Positions 35,694-45,080 of a DNA stretch of 64,000 nt are shown one piece after another (position 1 is the first letter of the stretch; each line of letters begins with the position of its first letter). The position numbers and the translations under genes were made by a program. The stretch is taken from positions 1 to 64,000 of the forward strand of contig NZ_FOQF01000010.1 in the NCBI RefSeq assembly GCF_900113655.1, written 5' to 3'. The notes under the pieces were generated by a model. It did not search any database, was not told where the DNA came from, and saw only the letters and a list, made by a program, of their open reading frames with translations. Origin of the DNA: Pseudobutyrivibrio sp. OR37. Lineage in GTDB: Bacteria; Bacillota; Clostridia; Lachnospirales; Lachnospiraceae.

Positions 35694-37706
35694 TTACTCA
35701 TCAAAAATGTTATCAGTTACTACATTGTTTGGATCATCTAGAAGACTGCTACCAGCTTCAAAGAAATCTGATTTATCATCCTTCTTTTCATCAGGCTCAG
35801 GGATTCCCTTAATCTCTCTAAAGATTTTCATGAATTCCTTACCTGTAATTGTTTCGTGTTCAAACAGATAATCTGAAATCTTATCTAAGCTTTCCATATT
35901 CTCTGTAAGAAGTTCTTTTGCCTTTGCGTAAGCATCTGTAATCATAGCAAGAACTTCGTCATCAATCTGAGCTGCTGTGTTCTCACCACAGATAAGGGAT
36001 GCTCTGCCGTCCAAATACTGGCTCTCAACAGTAGCAAGCCCCATCATACCGAACTTATCTGACATACCAAAGCGAGTAACCATTGCTCTGGCAATCTTTG
36101 TAGCCTGCTCGATATCATTAGCTGCGCCTGATGTGTATGTGCCGAACTTGATATCCTCGGCAGCACGTCCACCCATGTAAGTCACTATCTTGGCAATAAG
36201 CTCGTCCTTTGTTTCAAGGAACTTCTCCTCCTCTGGAGTCTGAAGTGTGTAACCAAGCGCACCCATGGTACGTGGAACAATTGTAATCTTCTGAACTGGC
36301 TCTGCATCCTTCTGAAGAGCTGATACAAGAGCGTGACCAACCTCGTGATAAGAAACGATTTTGCGTTCCTTTTCACTCATGGCTCTGTCCTTCTTTTCCT
36401 TGCCACCTACGGCAACAAGCTCGAAGGCTTCAAATAAATCCTTCTGTGTAACGTATTTTCTCTTTGCCTTAACAGCGAGGATAGCTGCTTCGTTAATGAT
36501 ATTGGCAAGGTCTGAACCTACAAGGCCAACTGATGCAAGTGCAAGTGCATCCAAATCAACAGATTCATCCATCTTAACATCCTTTGAATGTACCTTAAGG
36601 ATTTCAAGACGGCCCTTCTGATCCGGCTTATCAACGATGATACGTCTATCGAAACGACCTGGTCTAAGAAGTGCCTTATCAAGTACTTCTGGTCTGTTTG
36701 TAGCTGCAAGAATAAGAAGACCCTTATTAGAATCAAATCCGTCCATCTCTGAAAGGAGCTGATTAAGTGTCTGCTCACGCTCATCGTTTCCGCCGCCGTA
36801 ATGAGCATCACGGCTCTTACCGATGGCATCAATCTCATCGATGAATACGATACAAGGTGCTACCTTCTGTGCCTCCTTGAAAAGGTCACGTACACGTGAT
36901 GCACCAACACCAACGAACATCTCTACGAAATCTGAACCTGCAAGTGAGAAGAATGGAACTCCTGCCTCACCAGCAACTGCCTTTGCAAGAAGTGTCTTAC
37001 CTGTTCCTGGAGGGCCTACTAAAAGAGCACCCTTTGGAAGCTTAGCACCGATTTCAGTGTATTTCTTAGGATTGTGCAAGAAATCTACCATCTCCTGAAC
37101 AGATTCCTTTGCCTCATCCTGACCTGCTACATCCTTGAAGGTGATACCTGTAGAACGCTCCATGTTGTAAAGCTTGGCATTTGATTTGCCAACACCCATA
37201 GGGCCGCCGCCCATCTTTTTCATGAAGAAGCCTAAAAGTACCCAAAGCAATACCAGTGGCAATACAAATGACAAAATATTATAAATTATCGCTGCTGTAG
37301 AATCTGAAATTGTTCCATCGATATCCACCTTGTGGGATTTTAAAAGTGGAAGCAATTCATCATCTCTAATGTATGCAGTGTATAGCTTTGTCTGCTGTGT
37401 TTGGCCAGCGCTTTCATAAAACTGCTTTAATTTCTTTTCTTCCTCTTTGGACAAGCCATAGGTTTCGCCCTCATTCAAAGTGATATTTATCACATCATCC
37501 TTGAAATTAACCTCTGCAACCTTATCCTCCTCAACCAAAGTTAAGAATTCAGTGTATGTAATCTCCTGATTAGGCGAGGTTCTAGCCCCCTTATACATCA
37601 TACTGGTAAAAAATAACGCTACCAATACTAATATTCCTAATGTATAAAAAGGCTGACGATTATTCTTCTTGTCTCCACCATTTTGATTATTATTATTTTC
37701 GTTCAC
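35694..37706 (-). CDS. ftsH: ATP-dependent membrane protease FtsH
   Basis: The 670-residue protein has two membrane helices (about 20-38 and 140-162) around an extracytoplasmic region. An AAA domain follows with Walker A GPPGTGKT (231-238), Walker [12 protein letters not shown] and the second region of homology RPGRFDRRI. The M41 zinc site is HEVGH (454-458). It degrades misfolded or regulatory proteins at the membrane. The start is GTG (37704-37706) after CGGAGG. It appears to head the uvrC-hprK-murB run; a clear promoter was not found. Confidence 0.97.
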   Translation of the reverse strand: MNENNNNQNGGDKKNNRQPFYTLGILVLVALFFTSMMYKGARTSPNQEITYTEFLTLVEEDKVAEVNFKDDVINITLNEGETYGLSKEEEKKLKQFYESAGQTQQTKLYTAYIRDDELLPLLKSHKVDIDGTISDSTAAIIYNILSFVLPLVLLWVLLGFFMKKMGGGPMGVGKSNAKLYNMERSTGITFKDVAGQDEAKESVQEMVDFLHNPKKYTEIGAKLPKGALLVGPPGTGKTLLAKAVAGEAGVPFFSLAGSDFVEMFVGVGASRVRDLFKEAQKVAPCIVFIDEIDAIGKSRDAHYGGGNDEREQTLNQLLSEMDGFDSNKGLLILAATNRPEVLDKALLRPGRFDRRIIVDKPDQKGRLEILKVHSKDVKMDESVDLDALALASVGLVGSDLANIINEAAILAVKAKRKYVTQKDLFEAFELVAVGGKEKKDRAMSEKERKIVSYHEVGHALVSALQKDAEPVQKITIVPRTMGALGYTLQTPEEEKFLETKDELIAKIVTYMGGRAAEDIKFGTYTSGAANDIEQATKIARAMVTRFGMSDKFGMMGLATVESQYLDGRASLICGENTAAQIDDEVLAMITDAYAKAKELLTENMESLDKISDYLFEHETITGKEFMKIFREIKGIPEPDEKKDDKSDFFEAGSSLLDDPNNVVTDNIFDE

Positions 37707-37795
37707 ATCTGCCTCCGATTAAACTAAAATTTCATATTCTAATTTATCATAAATGGCCGAAAAAGTAATGGTTTTAATAAAAATTTTATACATAT

Positions 37796-37836
37796 AAATA
37801 AAGATTCCTGCTTTCTAGAAAAACAAGAATCTTTAT
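37796..37836 (-). terminator. Probable terminator after the ABC ATPase gene
   Basis: AATAAAGATTC and GAATCTTTATT form an 11-pair, AT-rich stem with a 17- to 19-base loop. No separate T-run follows, so it may be weak. It lies 19 bases past the stop. Confidence 0.5.
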
Positions 37837-37854
37837 TATTAAAAACTTAGTAAT

Positions 37855-38652
37855 TTACTTTGATAATATCTCGGTGTCATTGGTGAACTCTGTACCAGAA
37901 ACCTCTTCAAATTTATGAAGTAAATCCTCGATGGTAAGATTTTTCTTTTCCTCACCACTAATATTTAGGATTACTCGGCCTTCATTCATCATAATAAGTC
38001 GATTTCCATAATTAATGGCATCACGCATATTGTGGGTTACCATCATAGCTGTAAGGTTGTGCTCTTTAATCAACATGTCTGTAATTTCAAGCACCTTTGC
38101 TGCAGTCTTTGGATCAAGAGCGGCGGTATGCTCATCCAAAAGCAATAGCTTTGGCTTTTGAATGGTAGCCATAAGAAGAGTCAATGCCTGTCTTTGTCCA
38201 CCAGAAAGCAAACCTACCTTGGCAGTGAGTCTATCCTCAAGGCCCAAATCAAGCTCTTTTAGCATCTCGTGGTATTTAGCCCTCTCACTCTTTGTCACGC
38301 CCCAGCCTAAGCCTCTAAGCTTACCTCTTCGGGCTGCTAAGGCCATATTTTCATCTATCTGCATATTTGCAGCGGTTCCTGTCATTGGATCCTGGAATAC
38401 TCGGCCCAAATATTTTGCACGCTTGTGTTCCGGAAGACCTGTAACATCTATTCCATCGATTTCGATTTTTCCACCATCTACAGGCCAAACTCCTGCAACT
38501 GCGTTAAGGAATGTGGATTTACCTGCACCATTTCCACCAATTACTGTGCAAAACTCGCCTTCTTGAAGGTTAAGGGTGGCGCCGTTCAGTGCAACCTTTT
38601 CATTTATTGTACCTGGATTGAAGGTCTTTTGTAGGTTGAAAGCATTAAGCAT
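37855..38652 (-). CDS. ABC transporter ATP-binding protein (TrpZ-like)
   Basis: The 265-residue ATPase has Walker A GGNGAGKSTFLNA, Q-loop VFQDPMTGTAANMQ, signature LSGGQRQALTLLMA, Walker B LLLDEHTAALDPKTA and switch His in VTHNMRDAINYG. DEHTAALDP (His rather than Pro after Glu) is typical of this uptake family, annotated as tryptophan/tyrosine or unknown-substrate importers. The start overlaps the permease stop by eight bases. It energises import through the adjacent permease. Confidence 0.88.
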   Translation of the reverse strand: MLNAFNLQKTFNPGTINEKVALNGATLNLQEGEFCTVIGGNGAGKSTFLNAVAGVWPVDGGKIEIDGIDVTGLPEHKRAKYLGRVFQDPMTGTAANMQIDENMALAARRGKLRGLGWGVTKSERAKYHEMLKELDLGLEDRLTAKVGLLSGGQRQALTLLMATIQKPKLLLLDEHTAALDPKTAAKVLEITDMLIKEHNLTAMMVTHNMRDAINYGNRLIMMNEGRVILNISGEEKKNLTIEDLLHKFEEVSGTEFTNDTEILSK

Positions 38653-39586
38653 TGTTCTGACCTCCTCTCTTTGCAGCCTTTTTAAAGGAGCTGTTTACTT
38701 TGCCCTTCAGATATGGAACTGCAAGGAATATAGCAACGATAATAGCTGTAAATAGTTTCATGTCGTTTGCTGGCATCTTCAGCCATAGTACGATTGCTAT
38801 AAAGATGTAATAAAGGATTCCGCCCAATACTACAAAACCTAGTGACAAGGCGAAATTGGATTTTTTCTTAAATAAAGCTTGGCACAATACATCACCAATG
38901 ATGATAGATGCAAGGCCAATTACAATCGCGCCTCGGCCCATATTAACATCAGCGTTACCATTGAACTGTGCAAATAACGCGCCTGAAAAAGCAACGATTG
39001 CATTTGATATAACAAGTCCAAAGGCCTTCATCACATTGACGCTGATACCCTGAGCTTTTGCCATCGCTGGATTTGTACCAGTAGCTCTAAGGGCACTACC
39101 CATTTCTGTTCCAAAATACCAATACATGACAGCAATTATAATGACAGCAATCACAAGAACTGTAATCAGCGCATCATTCTTATATCTTAGGGATACGGCT
39201 AAGTTGTATTTATCAACCGATATTGGTGTGTTTGGTTGATTGTTCGCTATTCGCAAGTTTATAGAATATAAGGCAAGCTGAGTCAAAATACCTGCCAAAA
39301 TATCAGGTATGCCAAAAACAGTGTGTAGCACACCTGTAATCAGCCCTGCCAATGCCCCTGCAATAAAGGCTAATAGTAATGCCAAGCCCCATGAGTGACC
39401 TGATATAATTACCATCGCAGCAACCGCTCCTCCAGTAGCGAAGGAACCATCCACCGACAAATCTGCGAAATTCAATAATTTAAATGTAATGTAAATTCCT
39501 AATGCCATAATTCCGTAAATAATTCCCTGTGCAACGGTACCCGGCATTCCTGCTATTAATGTTTCAATCCCCATTTTAAACTCCAA
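38645..39586 (-). CDS. ABC transporter permease (TrpY-like)
   Basis: A 313-residue membrane protein of the branched-chain-amino-acid/ribose permease superfamily with eight to nine hydrophobic segments. YITFKLLNFADLSVDGSFATGG near the N-terminus and ALRATGTNPAMAKAQGISV in the middle are characteristic of the permease paired with ABC_sub_bind proteins. It forms the membrane channel of the importer. A short hairpin separates it from the binding-protein gene. Confidence 0.88.
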   Translation of the reverse strand: MEFKMGIETLIAGMPGTVAQGIIYGIMALGIYITFKLLNFADLSVDGSFATGGAVAAMVIISGHSWGLALLLAFIAGALAGLITGVLHTVFGIPDILAGILTQLALYSINLRIANNQPNTPISVDKYNLAVSLRYKNDALITVLVIAVIIIAVMYWYFGTEMGSALRATGTNPAMAKAQGISVNVMKAFGLVISNAIVAFSGALFAQFNGNADVNMGRGAIVIGLASIIIGDVLCQALFKKKSNFALSLGFVVLGGILYYIFIAIVLWLKMPANDMKLFTAIIVAIFLAVPYLKGKVNSSFKKAAKRGGQNNA

Positions 39587-39587
39587 A

Positions 39588-39612
39588 GAGCAAGGCCGAA
39601 GCGACCTTGCCC
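39588..39612 (-). promoter_or_regulatory. Intercistronic hairpin after the binding-protein gene
   Basis: GGCAAGG and CCTTGC-type arms pair around a CGCTTCG loop, 21 bases after the stop and before the permease ribosome binding site. Such hairpins commonly stabilise the mRNA of the abundant binding protein relative to downstream genes. Confidence 0.6.
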
Positions 39613-39632
39613 CAATTATTTTTATTTTCTAG

Positions 39633-40649
39633 TTAGTCCATTTCAATTGCTACATAATCATCTGGCAATGTAATGCCAAGCGCTTCAGCAATCTTTGGAT
39701 TATATTCCTTTGTAAATTCAGTAGCATATTGAATATCAAATGTAGCTGGATCCTTTCCATTTACAAGGATTTCGTAAGCCATAAGGCCTGCGTTATATCC
39801 TATATCGTAATAAGAAATGGAAAGTGTAGCTAAACCACATCCTTTACAAATTCCTTCTTCACCTGCGATAATTGGTACCTTCGCTGTTACTGCTATGTTG
39901 TTGATTGTCTCGGCTGCATTTGCTGCAACATTATCTGTAGGTACATAAAGTACATCGCTAGAACCACATGCTGACTGTACTACTGTTCCTACATCTGCTG
40001 AATCAGCAAATGTGTAATCTGTTACATGGTATCCATAGCCTTCAAGATATTCAGTAATCTTCTTAGCCTGATATAATGAATTCTTCTCACCTGAGCAATA
40101 AATCAAGCCTACTTCCTTAGCATCTGGGAATAAATCATGTAACATTTCTGCCTGTCCATCCAGCGGAGCCAAATCAGATGTACCTGTTACGTTTACACCT
40201 GTTGCTCCATTCCAATCCTCAATGTCTAGTGCTGTTGCATAATCAGTGATTGATGTTGCAACTATTGGAATAGAATTTGTTGCTGTTTCGCTGGCCTGAA
40301 GTGCTGGTGTAGCATTTGCCATAATCAAATCAACATTATCTGATACGAATGTATTTGCAATTGTTGCACATGTTGCGTTATCGCCTGAAGCATTTTCTAA
40401 TGTGATGTTAACGTTGGCGCCCAGCTTCTCCTCTAATGCATCAGTAAAACCTTCTGTTGCTGTATCGAGAGCAGGATGCTGTACCAGCTGAATAATACCT
40501 ACATTATAGACTTTTGCATCATCATTTGTTTCGGTAGTCTCTTCTGTGCTCGCTGTAGCAGCTTCTTTTTCTTTCGCGGCGTCTGTTCCGCATGCCACAA
40601 GTGACATCGCAAGTGTCAAAGCTATAATCGAATTTATTACTTTCTTCAT
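39633..40649 (-). CDS. ABC transporter substrate-binding lipoprotein (TrpX-like)
   Basis: The start is placed at ATG 40647-40649 (MKKVINSI), after AGGAGGGG; the longer frame reads through the promoter. The 338-residue protein has a lipoprotein signal with lipobox LVAC (Cys near 20) and an acidic linker. Its ABC_sub_bind domain (PF04392) shows VGIIQLVQHPALDTATEGF, PIVATSITDYA and LATLSISYYDIGYNAGLMAYEIL (in part). It binds solute outside the membrane for the two following gene products. Streptococcal relatives bind tryptophan or tyrosine; the ligand here is inferred at best. Confidence 0.9.
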   Translation of the reverse strand: MKKVINSIIALTLAMSLVACGTDAAKEKEAATASTEETTETNDDAKVYNVGIIQLVQHPALDTATEGFTDALEEKLGANVNITLENASGDNATCATIANTFVSDNVDLIMANATPALQASETATNSIPIVATSITDYATALDIEDWNGATGVNVTGTSDLAPLDGQAEMLHDLFPDAKEVGLIYCSGEKNSLYQAKKITEYLEGYGYHVTDYTFADSADVGTVVQSACGSSDVLYVPTDNVAANAAETINNIAVTAKVPIIAGEEGICKGCGLATLSISYYDIGYNAGLMAYEILVNGKDPATFDIQYATEFTKEYNPKIAEALGITLPDDYVAIEMD

Positions 40650-40680
40650 AGCGACCCCTCCTAGTTTATTTAATGTGTAC

Positions 40681-40709
40681 ACTTTAGCACTTTTATCTGC
40701 TAAAGTCAA
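40681..40709 (-). promoter_or_regulatory. Promoter with built-in palindrome, TrpXYZ-like operon
   Basis: TTGACT and TAAAGT are 17 bases apart on the minus strand. The region from -10 through most of the spacer is a perfect inverted repeat, ACTTTAGCA-N8-TGCTAAAGT (40681-40706). A repressor bound there would block RNA polymerase. Confidence 0.6.
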
Positions 40710-40714
40710 ACAGT

Positions 40715-40741
40715 ATTATTTAAGGAGTCCGAAGACTCCTT
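40715..40741 (-). terminator. Terminator after the MATE gene
   Basis: AAGGAGTC-TTCG-GACTCCTT on the minus strand, with a stable UUCG loop, followed by AAATAAT. The tail is poor in T, so it may be leaky or mainly protective. It begins three bases past the stop. Confidence 0.65.
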
Positions 40742-40744
40742 AGT

Positions 40745-42109
40745 TTATAAATGATGTATGTATTCTCCATTAAACTTTTTATCAAGCTTATTACAGCAAT
40801 AGTATAGTCCCGGCACTAAAAAGATTACGGCAAATAGCCATGCCACCGGGCTGGCCCAAATCGCCCCCTTGAAGCCAATCATAGGAACGAAGGTAAATGC
40901 GACCAAAATTCTGGCTATCATTTCCATTACACCTGAATATATAGCGAAGGTTGAAAATCCCATTCCCTGTATAGCAAACCTGAAGATATTTACTCCAGCA
41001 AGCAGGGTGTAGGTTATACCATTTGCTAGTAAAAACATCATAGCTTGTTCAATTACAATATCTGTTGAGGTAAATAATCGCAATATATATCTACCAGCAA
41101 AAACTAGTACCACAAAAATAAATATAGCATAGATTGTTCCGATAAGTTGTGCTGTCCATACACCCTTTTTAACTCTTGGAATATTTTTCGCACCCACATT
41201 TTGACCTGCGTAAGTTGCCATGGTACCACCAAGAGCATCAAAAGGGCATACCACAAACATCGAAACCTTTGCACCAGCTGTCATTGATGCTACTGCTATT
41301 GTACCCAGGCCATTTACAGCTGTCTGCAATATAACCGAACCAATTGCGGTAATGGAATACTGTAACCCAAATGGAATTCCCATAGATATTAATACCTGAC
41401 TATGATGCTTTCCAAGCTTCAAATCTTCCTTCTTTAATTTTAGAATTGGGAATTTTTTCTTCATGTAAATCAAACAACTGCAGCCAGCTATGAACTGAGA
41501 GATAACTGTTGCAAGGGCTGGTCCATCAACGCTCATTCCCAATAGTATAATAAAAACAATATCTAAAACTACATTTATTCCTGCTGCCATTATAAGGAAA
41601 TATGTAGGTGTCTTGCTGTCTCCCAAGGAACGCATTATTCCGGCAGTGAGATTATATAAAAAGGTAACTGGTATACCAAAAAATATAATAGATATATAGG
41701 AATATGCTAAATCTAAAATATCAGTTGGAGTCTGCATAATAATAAGTATTTGATAGCAGAAAATACTCACAACAGTTGTTATAACAACAGCAAAGATTGC
41801 AGACATCACAATAGAATTTCCCACAAATTTACGCATGGAGTCATAAGATTCTGCTCCAAATCTTTGTGCAACTGGTATGGCAAAGCCTGAACATATACCC
41901 ATGCAAAAACCGTTAATTAAAAAGTTTATGGACCCAGTTGATCCAACAGCAGCAAGCGCACTGTCTCCCAAAGTTTGCCCAACAATTATTGTATCCACCA
42001 AATTATACATCTGCTGAAACAGTAATCCTGCAAGCATAGGAATAGAAAAGCCAAGAATTAAGCCTAGAGGATTCCCCTCTGTCATTTTCTTTGTTTTATC
42101 AGCTGCCAT
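40745..42109 (-). CDS. MATE family efflux transporter 1
   Basis: A 454-residue membrane protein with twelve predicted helices in two homologous halves. It starts with NPLGLILGFSIPMLAGLLFQQMYNLVDTIIVG-type sequence, marked by the family's QMYNLVDT and the central RSLGDSKTP stretch. MATE proteins export cations, drugs or metabolites using Na+ or H+ gradients. The substrate is unknown. The gene is alone between terminators; an inverted repeat (AATATTACA/TGTAATATT, 42143-42182) in its upstream region may be an operator. It belongs to the same family as the product at 60045. Confidence 0.93.
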   Translation of the reverse strand: MAADKTKKMTEGNPLGLILGFSIPMLAGLLFQQMYNLVDTIIVGQTLGDSALAAVGSTGSINFLINGFCMGICSGFAIPVAQRFGAESYDSMRKFVGNSIVMSAIFAVVITTVVSIFCYQILIIMQTPTDILDLAYSYISIIFFGIPVTFLYNLTAGIMRSLGDSKTPTYFLIMAAGINVVLDIVFIILLGMSVDGPALATVISQFIAGCSCLIYMKKKFPILKLKKEDLKLGKHHSQVLISMGIPFGLQYSITAIGSVILQTAVNGLGTIAVASMTAGAKVSMFVVCPFDALGGTMATYAGQNVGAKNIPRVKKGVWTAQLIGTIYAIFIFVVLVFAGRYILRLFTSTDIVIEQAMMFLLANGITYTLLAGVNIFRFAIQGMGFSTFAIYSGVMEMIARILVAFTFVPMIGFKGAIWASPVAWLFAVIFLVPGLYYCCNKLDKKFNGEYIHHL

Positions 42110-42223
42110 AATATACCCTCATAATCTTTCTTCTTATGTCCTAATATTACATCAGATTTTATAATAATGATAGTGTAATATTTTTAGATTATACTAAATT
42201 ATTTTGGGATAATGTATAAACTC

Positions 42224-42255
42224 AAAAAAAGAGCTAAGACAAATGTCTTAGCTCT
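42224..42255 (-). terminator. Intrinsic terminator at the end of the S10-spc-alpha cluster
   Basis: AGAGCTAAGAC-ATTT-GTCTTAGCTCT is a perfect 11-pair stem followed by TTTTTTTG on the minus strand, 12 bases after the rplQ stop. Confidence 0.95.
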
Positions 42256-42267
42256 AATCAGCTATAA

Positions 42268-42792
42268 TTAAACTAACTCAAGAACAACTTCCATAGCTGC
42301 ATCGCCCTTACGTGGTCCGATCTTTACGATACGTGTGTAACCACCCTTGCGATCAACATACTTTGGAGCGATCTCATCAAATACGAAGTTAGCCATGTCA
42401 ACCTTATGTGTTTCGCTCTTCTTTGCACCCTTAGCTGTAGGTGTGTAAAGAACCTGCATCATCTGACGACGAGCGTGAAGTCTTGAAGGAGAATCCTTCT
42501 TAATCTTCTTATCTACTGTATCATATACAGTAACCTTCTTGCCATCAACTACTTCCTTAACTCTCTTACCATCTTTGTCCTTACGAGCAACCTTAGCCTG
42601 AACTGTAACTTCTTCGAAGTTATCCTTTTCCTTAACGCCAAGTGTAATGATGTGCTCTGCAAGCTTTCTTACTTCCTTAGCCTTAGCTTCAGTTGTAACG
42701 ATCTTGCCGTGATAAAGAAGCTCAGTTACCTGATTTCTTAAAAGAGCCTTTCTCTGTGATGATGTTCTGCTTAATTTTCTGTACTTTGCCAT
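42268..42792 (-). CDS. rplQ: Ribosomal protein L17, with an internal insertion
   Basis: L17 of the large subunit sits near the exit tunnel. The N-terminus (KYRKLSRTSSQRKALLRN) and C-terminus (GGYTRIVKIGPRKGDAAMEV) are standard. The 174-residue length exceeds the usual 115-130. The extra 45 or so residues fall between ITLG (about 53) and the conserved LHARRQ (about 104), a charged stretch rich in Lys, Asp and Val. It is in frame and flanked by intact motifs, so it is an insertion and not an error. Last gene of the alpha operon. Confidence 0.97.
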   Translation of the reverse strand: MAKYRKLSRTSSQRKALLRNQVTELLYHGKIVTTEAKAKEVRKLAEHIITLGVKEKDNFEEVTVQAKVARKDKDGKRVKEVVDGKKVTVYDTVDKKIKKDSPSRLHARRQMMQVLYTPTAKGAKKSETHKVDMANFVFDEIAPKYVDRKGGYTRIVKIGPRKGDAAMEVVLELV

Positions 42793-42821
42793 TTTGCTTT
42801 CCTCCTTAAAACATGCCGCAG

Positions 42822-42888
42822 GTGCTCATCGGTCTTACCCCGCAACTCTGGTGATGGAAAGTATACACGGATGTGCTCATCGGTCTTA
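42822..42888. repeat. Two 16-bp direct repeats between rpoA and rplQ
   Basis: GTGCTCATCGGTCTTA occurs at 42822-42837 and 42873-42888. On the transcript (TAAGACCGATGAGCAC) each copy is flanked by complementary bases (ATGGAAG/CTTTCCAT for one, GGGGT/ACCTGC-like for the other), so each could be the loop of a hairpin. Confidence 0.6.
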
Positions 42889-42924
42889 TCTTCCATGCAT
42901 TATTTCCTGGTTATAACTTAAAAA

Positions 42925-43884
42925 CTAGTCTTCAAGCATTCTGAGTGAAAGACCAAGTTCACTAAGTTTCTGTTCTACTTCTTCCATAGACTTGCGACCA
43001 AGGTTACGTACCTTCATCATATCCTCTGGGGACTTATCGCAAAGTTCTGCTACTGTATTGATACCAGCTCTCTTTAAGCAGTTGTATGAACGAACTGAAA
43101 GCTCAAGCTCATCAATGCTCATTTCAAGAGTCTTACCTGTTGTATCATCAGGCTTATCAGCGATAACGCTGAGATCCTGTGCAGCATCTGAAAGATTAAC
43201 AAAAAGATTTAAATGCTCGCTGAGTACCTTTGCTGCCATTGATACAGCCTCATCAGGACCCATTGTGCCGTTTGTATATACATCAAGTGTAAGCTTATCA
43301 TAATCAGTAACCTGGCCTACACGTGTGTCTTCAACAGTCATATTTACACGCTCAACTGGTGTGTAAATTGAATCTACAGCAATCTTACCAATTGGTGTGT
43401 CAGGTGTCTTGTTCTTATCAGCAGATACATATCCACGATTCTTTGTGATTGTAAGCTCCATGTAAAGCTTGCAGTCATTTCCACCATTAAGATGAGCGAT
43501 AACAAGATCTGGATTGATAATCTCAATATCAGAATCAACCTGAATATCAGCTGCTGTAACTACGCCTTCACCCTCGAACTCAATGTATGCTGTCTTTGGC
43601 TCATCAGAACTACTATTGTTTCTAATAGCCAACTCCTTAATATTCATAACGATTTCAGTAACATCTTCCTTAACTCCAGGAATAGCACTGAACTCATGAA
43701 GGACGCCTTCAATCTTAATCTGGCTAACTGCAGCACCTGGCAGAGACGAAAGCATAATTCTACGAAGTGAATTACCAAGTGTTATACCATATCCTCTTTC
43801 AAGAGGTTCAACAACGAATCTGCCGTATTTTTTGTCCTCAGAAATCTCTGCGATTTCAATATTTGGGTTTTCAAAATTTAACAC
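42925..43884 (-). CDS. rpoA: RNA polymerase alpha subunit
   Basis: The 319-residue protein has the N-terminal dimerisation domain ([40 protein letters not shown]) and the C-terminal domain that contacts UP elements and activators ([38 protein letters not shown]). The start is GTG at 43882-43884 after GGAGG. A promoter and a terminator-like hairpin both lie in the 157-base gap before it, so rpoA and rplQ can be expressed apart from the ribosomal genes. Confidence 0.98.
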   Translation of the reverse strand: MLNFENPNIEIAEISEDKKYGRFVVEPLERGYGITLGNSLRRIMLSSLPGAAVSQIKIEGVLHEFSAIPGVKEDVTEIVMNIKELAIRNNSSSDEPKTAYIEFEGEGVVTAADIQVDSDIEIINPDLVIAHLNGGNDCKLYMELTITKNRGYVSADKNKTPDTPIGKIAVDSIYTPVERVNMTVEDTRVGQVTDYDKLTLDVYTNGTMGPDEAVSMAAKVLSEHLNLFVNLSDAAQDLSVIADKPDDTTGKTLEMSIDELELSVRSYNCLKRAGINTVAELCDKSPEDMMKVRNLGRKSMEEVEQKLSELGLSLRMLED

Positions 43885-43916
43885 TACATTGCCTCCTTAA
43901 AATATTTAATAGACTC

Positions 43917-43946
43917 TAAAAAACAGAATATTTGACAATATTCTGT
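43917..43946 (-). terminator. Terminator-like hairpin just before rpoA
   Basis: On the minus strand ACAGAATATT-GTCA-AATATTCTGT is a perfect ten-pair stem followed by six T. It ends 33 bases before the rpoA start codon and sits inside the operon, so it can act only as an attenuator. Confidence 0.75.
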
Positions 43947-43972
43947 ATCTTTGCTTACTGCCGCATAGTAAA

Positions 43973-44001
43973 ATTGTAACAAATCGCACTTATACAAGCA
44001 A
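43973..44001 (-). promoter_or_regulatory. Internal promoter for rpoA-rplQ
   Basis: TTGCTT and TACAAT are 17 bases apart on the minus strand. The -35 lies in the loop and right arm of the hairpin at 43986-44015. Transcripts starting near 43966 would meet the terminator-like hairpin about 20 bases later. Confidence 0.5.
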
Positions 44002-44015
44002 GCTTGTATAAGTGC
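43986..44015. repeat. Perfect 14-bp inverted repeat after rpsD
   Basis: GCACTTATACAAGC-AA-GCTTGTATAAGTGC. On the plus strand it is followed by TTTTTG and looks like a terminator, but no plus-strand gene precedes it. On the minus strand it would be a stable 3' end for the rpsD message. Confidence 0.75.
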
Positions 44016-44041
44016 TTTTTGTAAACTTTCACTAAATTTTA

Positions 44042-44635
44042 TTATTTTGAATATAACTCGACGATAAGCATCTCGTCTACAGGAACATCAATCTGCTCTC
44101 TATTAGGAAGCTCTTTAACTGTACCCTTAAGGTTCTCAGCATCAACCTCAACCCACTCAGGAGTTGTTCTACCAGCTGTAACCTCTGTAATATCCTTAAA
44201 TCTCTGAATGCTCTTTGACTTCTCGCGAACTTCGATAACGTCTCCAGCCTTCACAAGATATGAAGGAATATTTACTGGCTTACCGTTTACAAGGAACATC
44301 TTGTGATCTACAACCTGACGAGCTTCTCTTCTTGTACGAGCGAATCCCATACGGAATACTACGTTATCAAGACGGCTCTCAAGCATAGTCATAAGGTTTT
44401 CACCTGTCATGCCCTTCATACGATCTGCCTTCTCATAATAATTACGGAAAGGCTTCTCAAGTACGCCATAGATAAACTTAGCCTTCTGCTTCTCCTGAAG
44501 CTGAAGAGCGTACTCAGACTTCTTTCCTCTTCCTCTATTCTTTTGTCTGTGTGACTTCTTATCATATCCTAAAAATGTAGGATCTAAATCAAGAGATCTA
44601 CATCTTTTAAGAACTGGTGTCTTATTAACTGCCAT
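44042..44635 (-). CDS. rpsD: Ribosomal protein S4
   Basis: A 197-residue primary 16S rRNA-binding protein of the small subunit. The S4 RNA-binding fold is clear in [20 protein letters not shown] followed by [20 protein letters not shown]. The N-terminal part lacks the four-Cys zinc site and is the zinc-free form. S4 also acts as a translational repressor of its operon in many bacteria, which makes the structured leader before rpsM worth noting. A perfect inverted repeat follows the gene. Confidence 0.97.
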   Translation of the reverse strand: MAVNKTPVLKRCRSLDLDPTFLGYDKKSHRQKNRGRGKKSEYALQLQEKQKAKFIYGVLEKPFRNYYEKADRMKGMTGENLMTMLESRLDNVVFRMGFARTRREARQVVDHKMFLVNGKPVNIPSYLVKAGDVIEVREKSKSIQRFKDITEVTAGRTTPEWVEVDAENLKGTVKELPNREQIDVPVDEMLIVELYSK

Positions 44636-44651
44636 TAGATTTCCCTCCTAA

Positions 44652-45044
44652 TTAGACTCTTCTACGCTTTGGTGGACGACATCCGTTATGTGGAACTGGA
44701 GTAACATCCTTGATTGTAAGAACCTGAACGCCGTTTGCATCGATTGCTCTGATTGCAGCTTCACGTCCTGAACCTGGTCCCTTTACGAATACATCTACAC
44801 TCTTTAAACCGTGAACTAATGCAGCCTTAACTGCAGTCTCAGCTGCCATCTGAGCAGCATAAGGAGTAGATTTCCTTGAACCTCTAAATCCTAGACCACC
44901 AGCACTTGCCCATGAAAGAGCATTACCCTGAGCATCTGTAATAGTAACGATAGTATTATTGAAAGATGCCTGAACATGTACCTGTCCGTGTTCAACGTTT
45001 TTCTTTACACGCTTTTTTGTTGTCTTCTTTGCAACTTTAGCCAT
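44652..45044 (-). CDS. rpsK: Ribosomal protein S11
   Basis: The 130-residue platform protein of the 30S subunit carries [40 protein letters not shown] and the C-terminal [16 protein letters not shown]. It binds 16S rRNA near the decoding site with S7 and S18. It is 36 bases after rpsM and 16 before rpsD, in standard alpha operon order. Confidence 0.98.
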   Translation of the reverse strand: MAKVAKKTTKKRVKKNVEHGQVHVQASFNNTIVTITDAQGNALSWASAGGLGFRGSRKSTPYAAQMAAETAVKAALVHGLKSVDVFVKGPGSGREAAIRAIDANGVQVLTIKDVTPVPHNGCRPPKRRRV

Positions 45045-45080
45045 AATTAAACTAACCTACTTTCTTTCTATTAAATATAA

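Noticed and set aside
40681-40706. CIRCE heat-shock operator
   Set aside because: The core TTAGCA/TGCTAA matches, but the CIRCE arms (nine bases with CTC/GAG and N9 spacing) do not, and the genes are not chaperones.
42822-42888. Hammerhead ribozyme from the GATGAG in the repeated loop
   Set aside because: The CUGAUGA core is not complete and the GAAA and cleavage-site segments are absent.
43986-44015. Terminator for a plus-strand gene
   Set aside because: The T-run is on the plus strand, but no plus-strand coding or RNA gene lies upstream; antisense frames there are shadows of rpoA.
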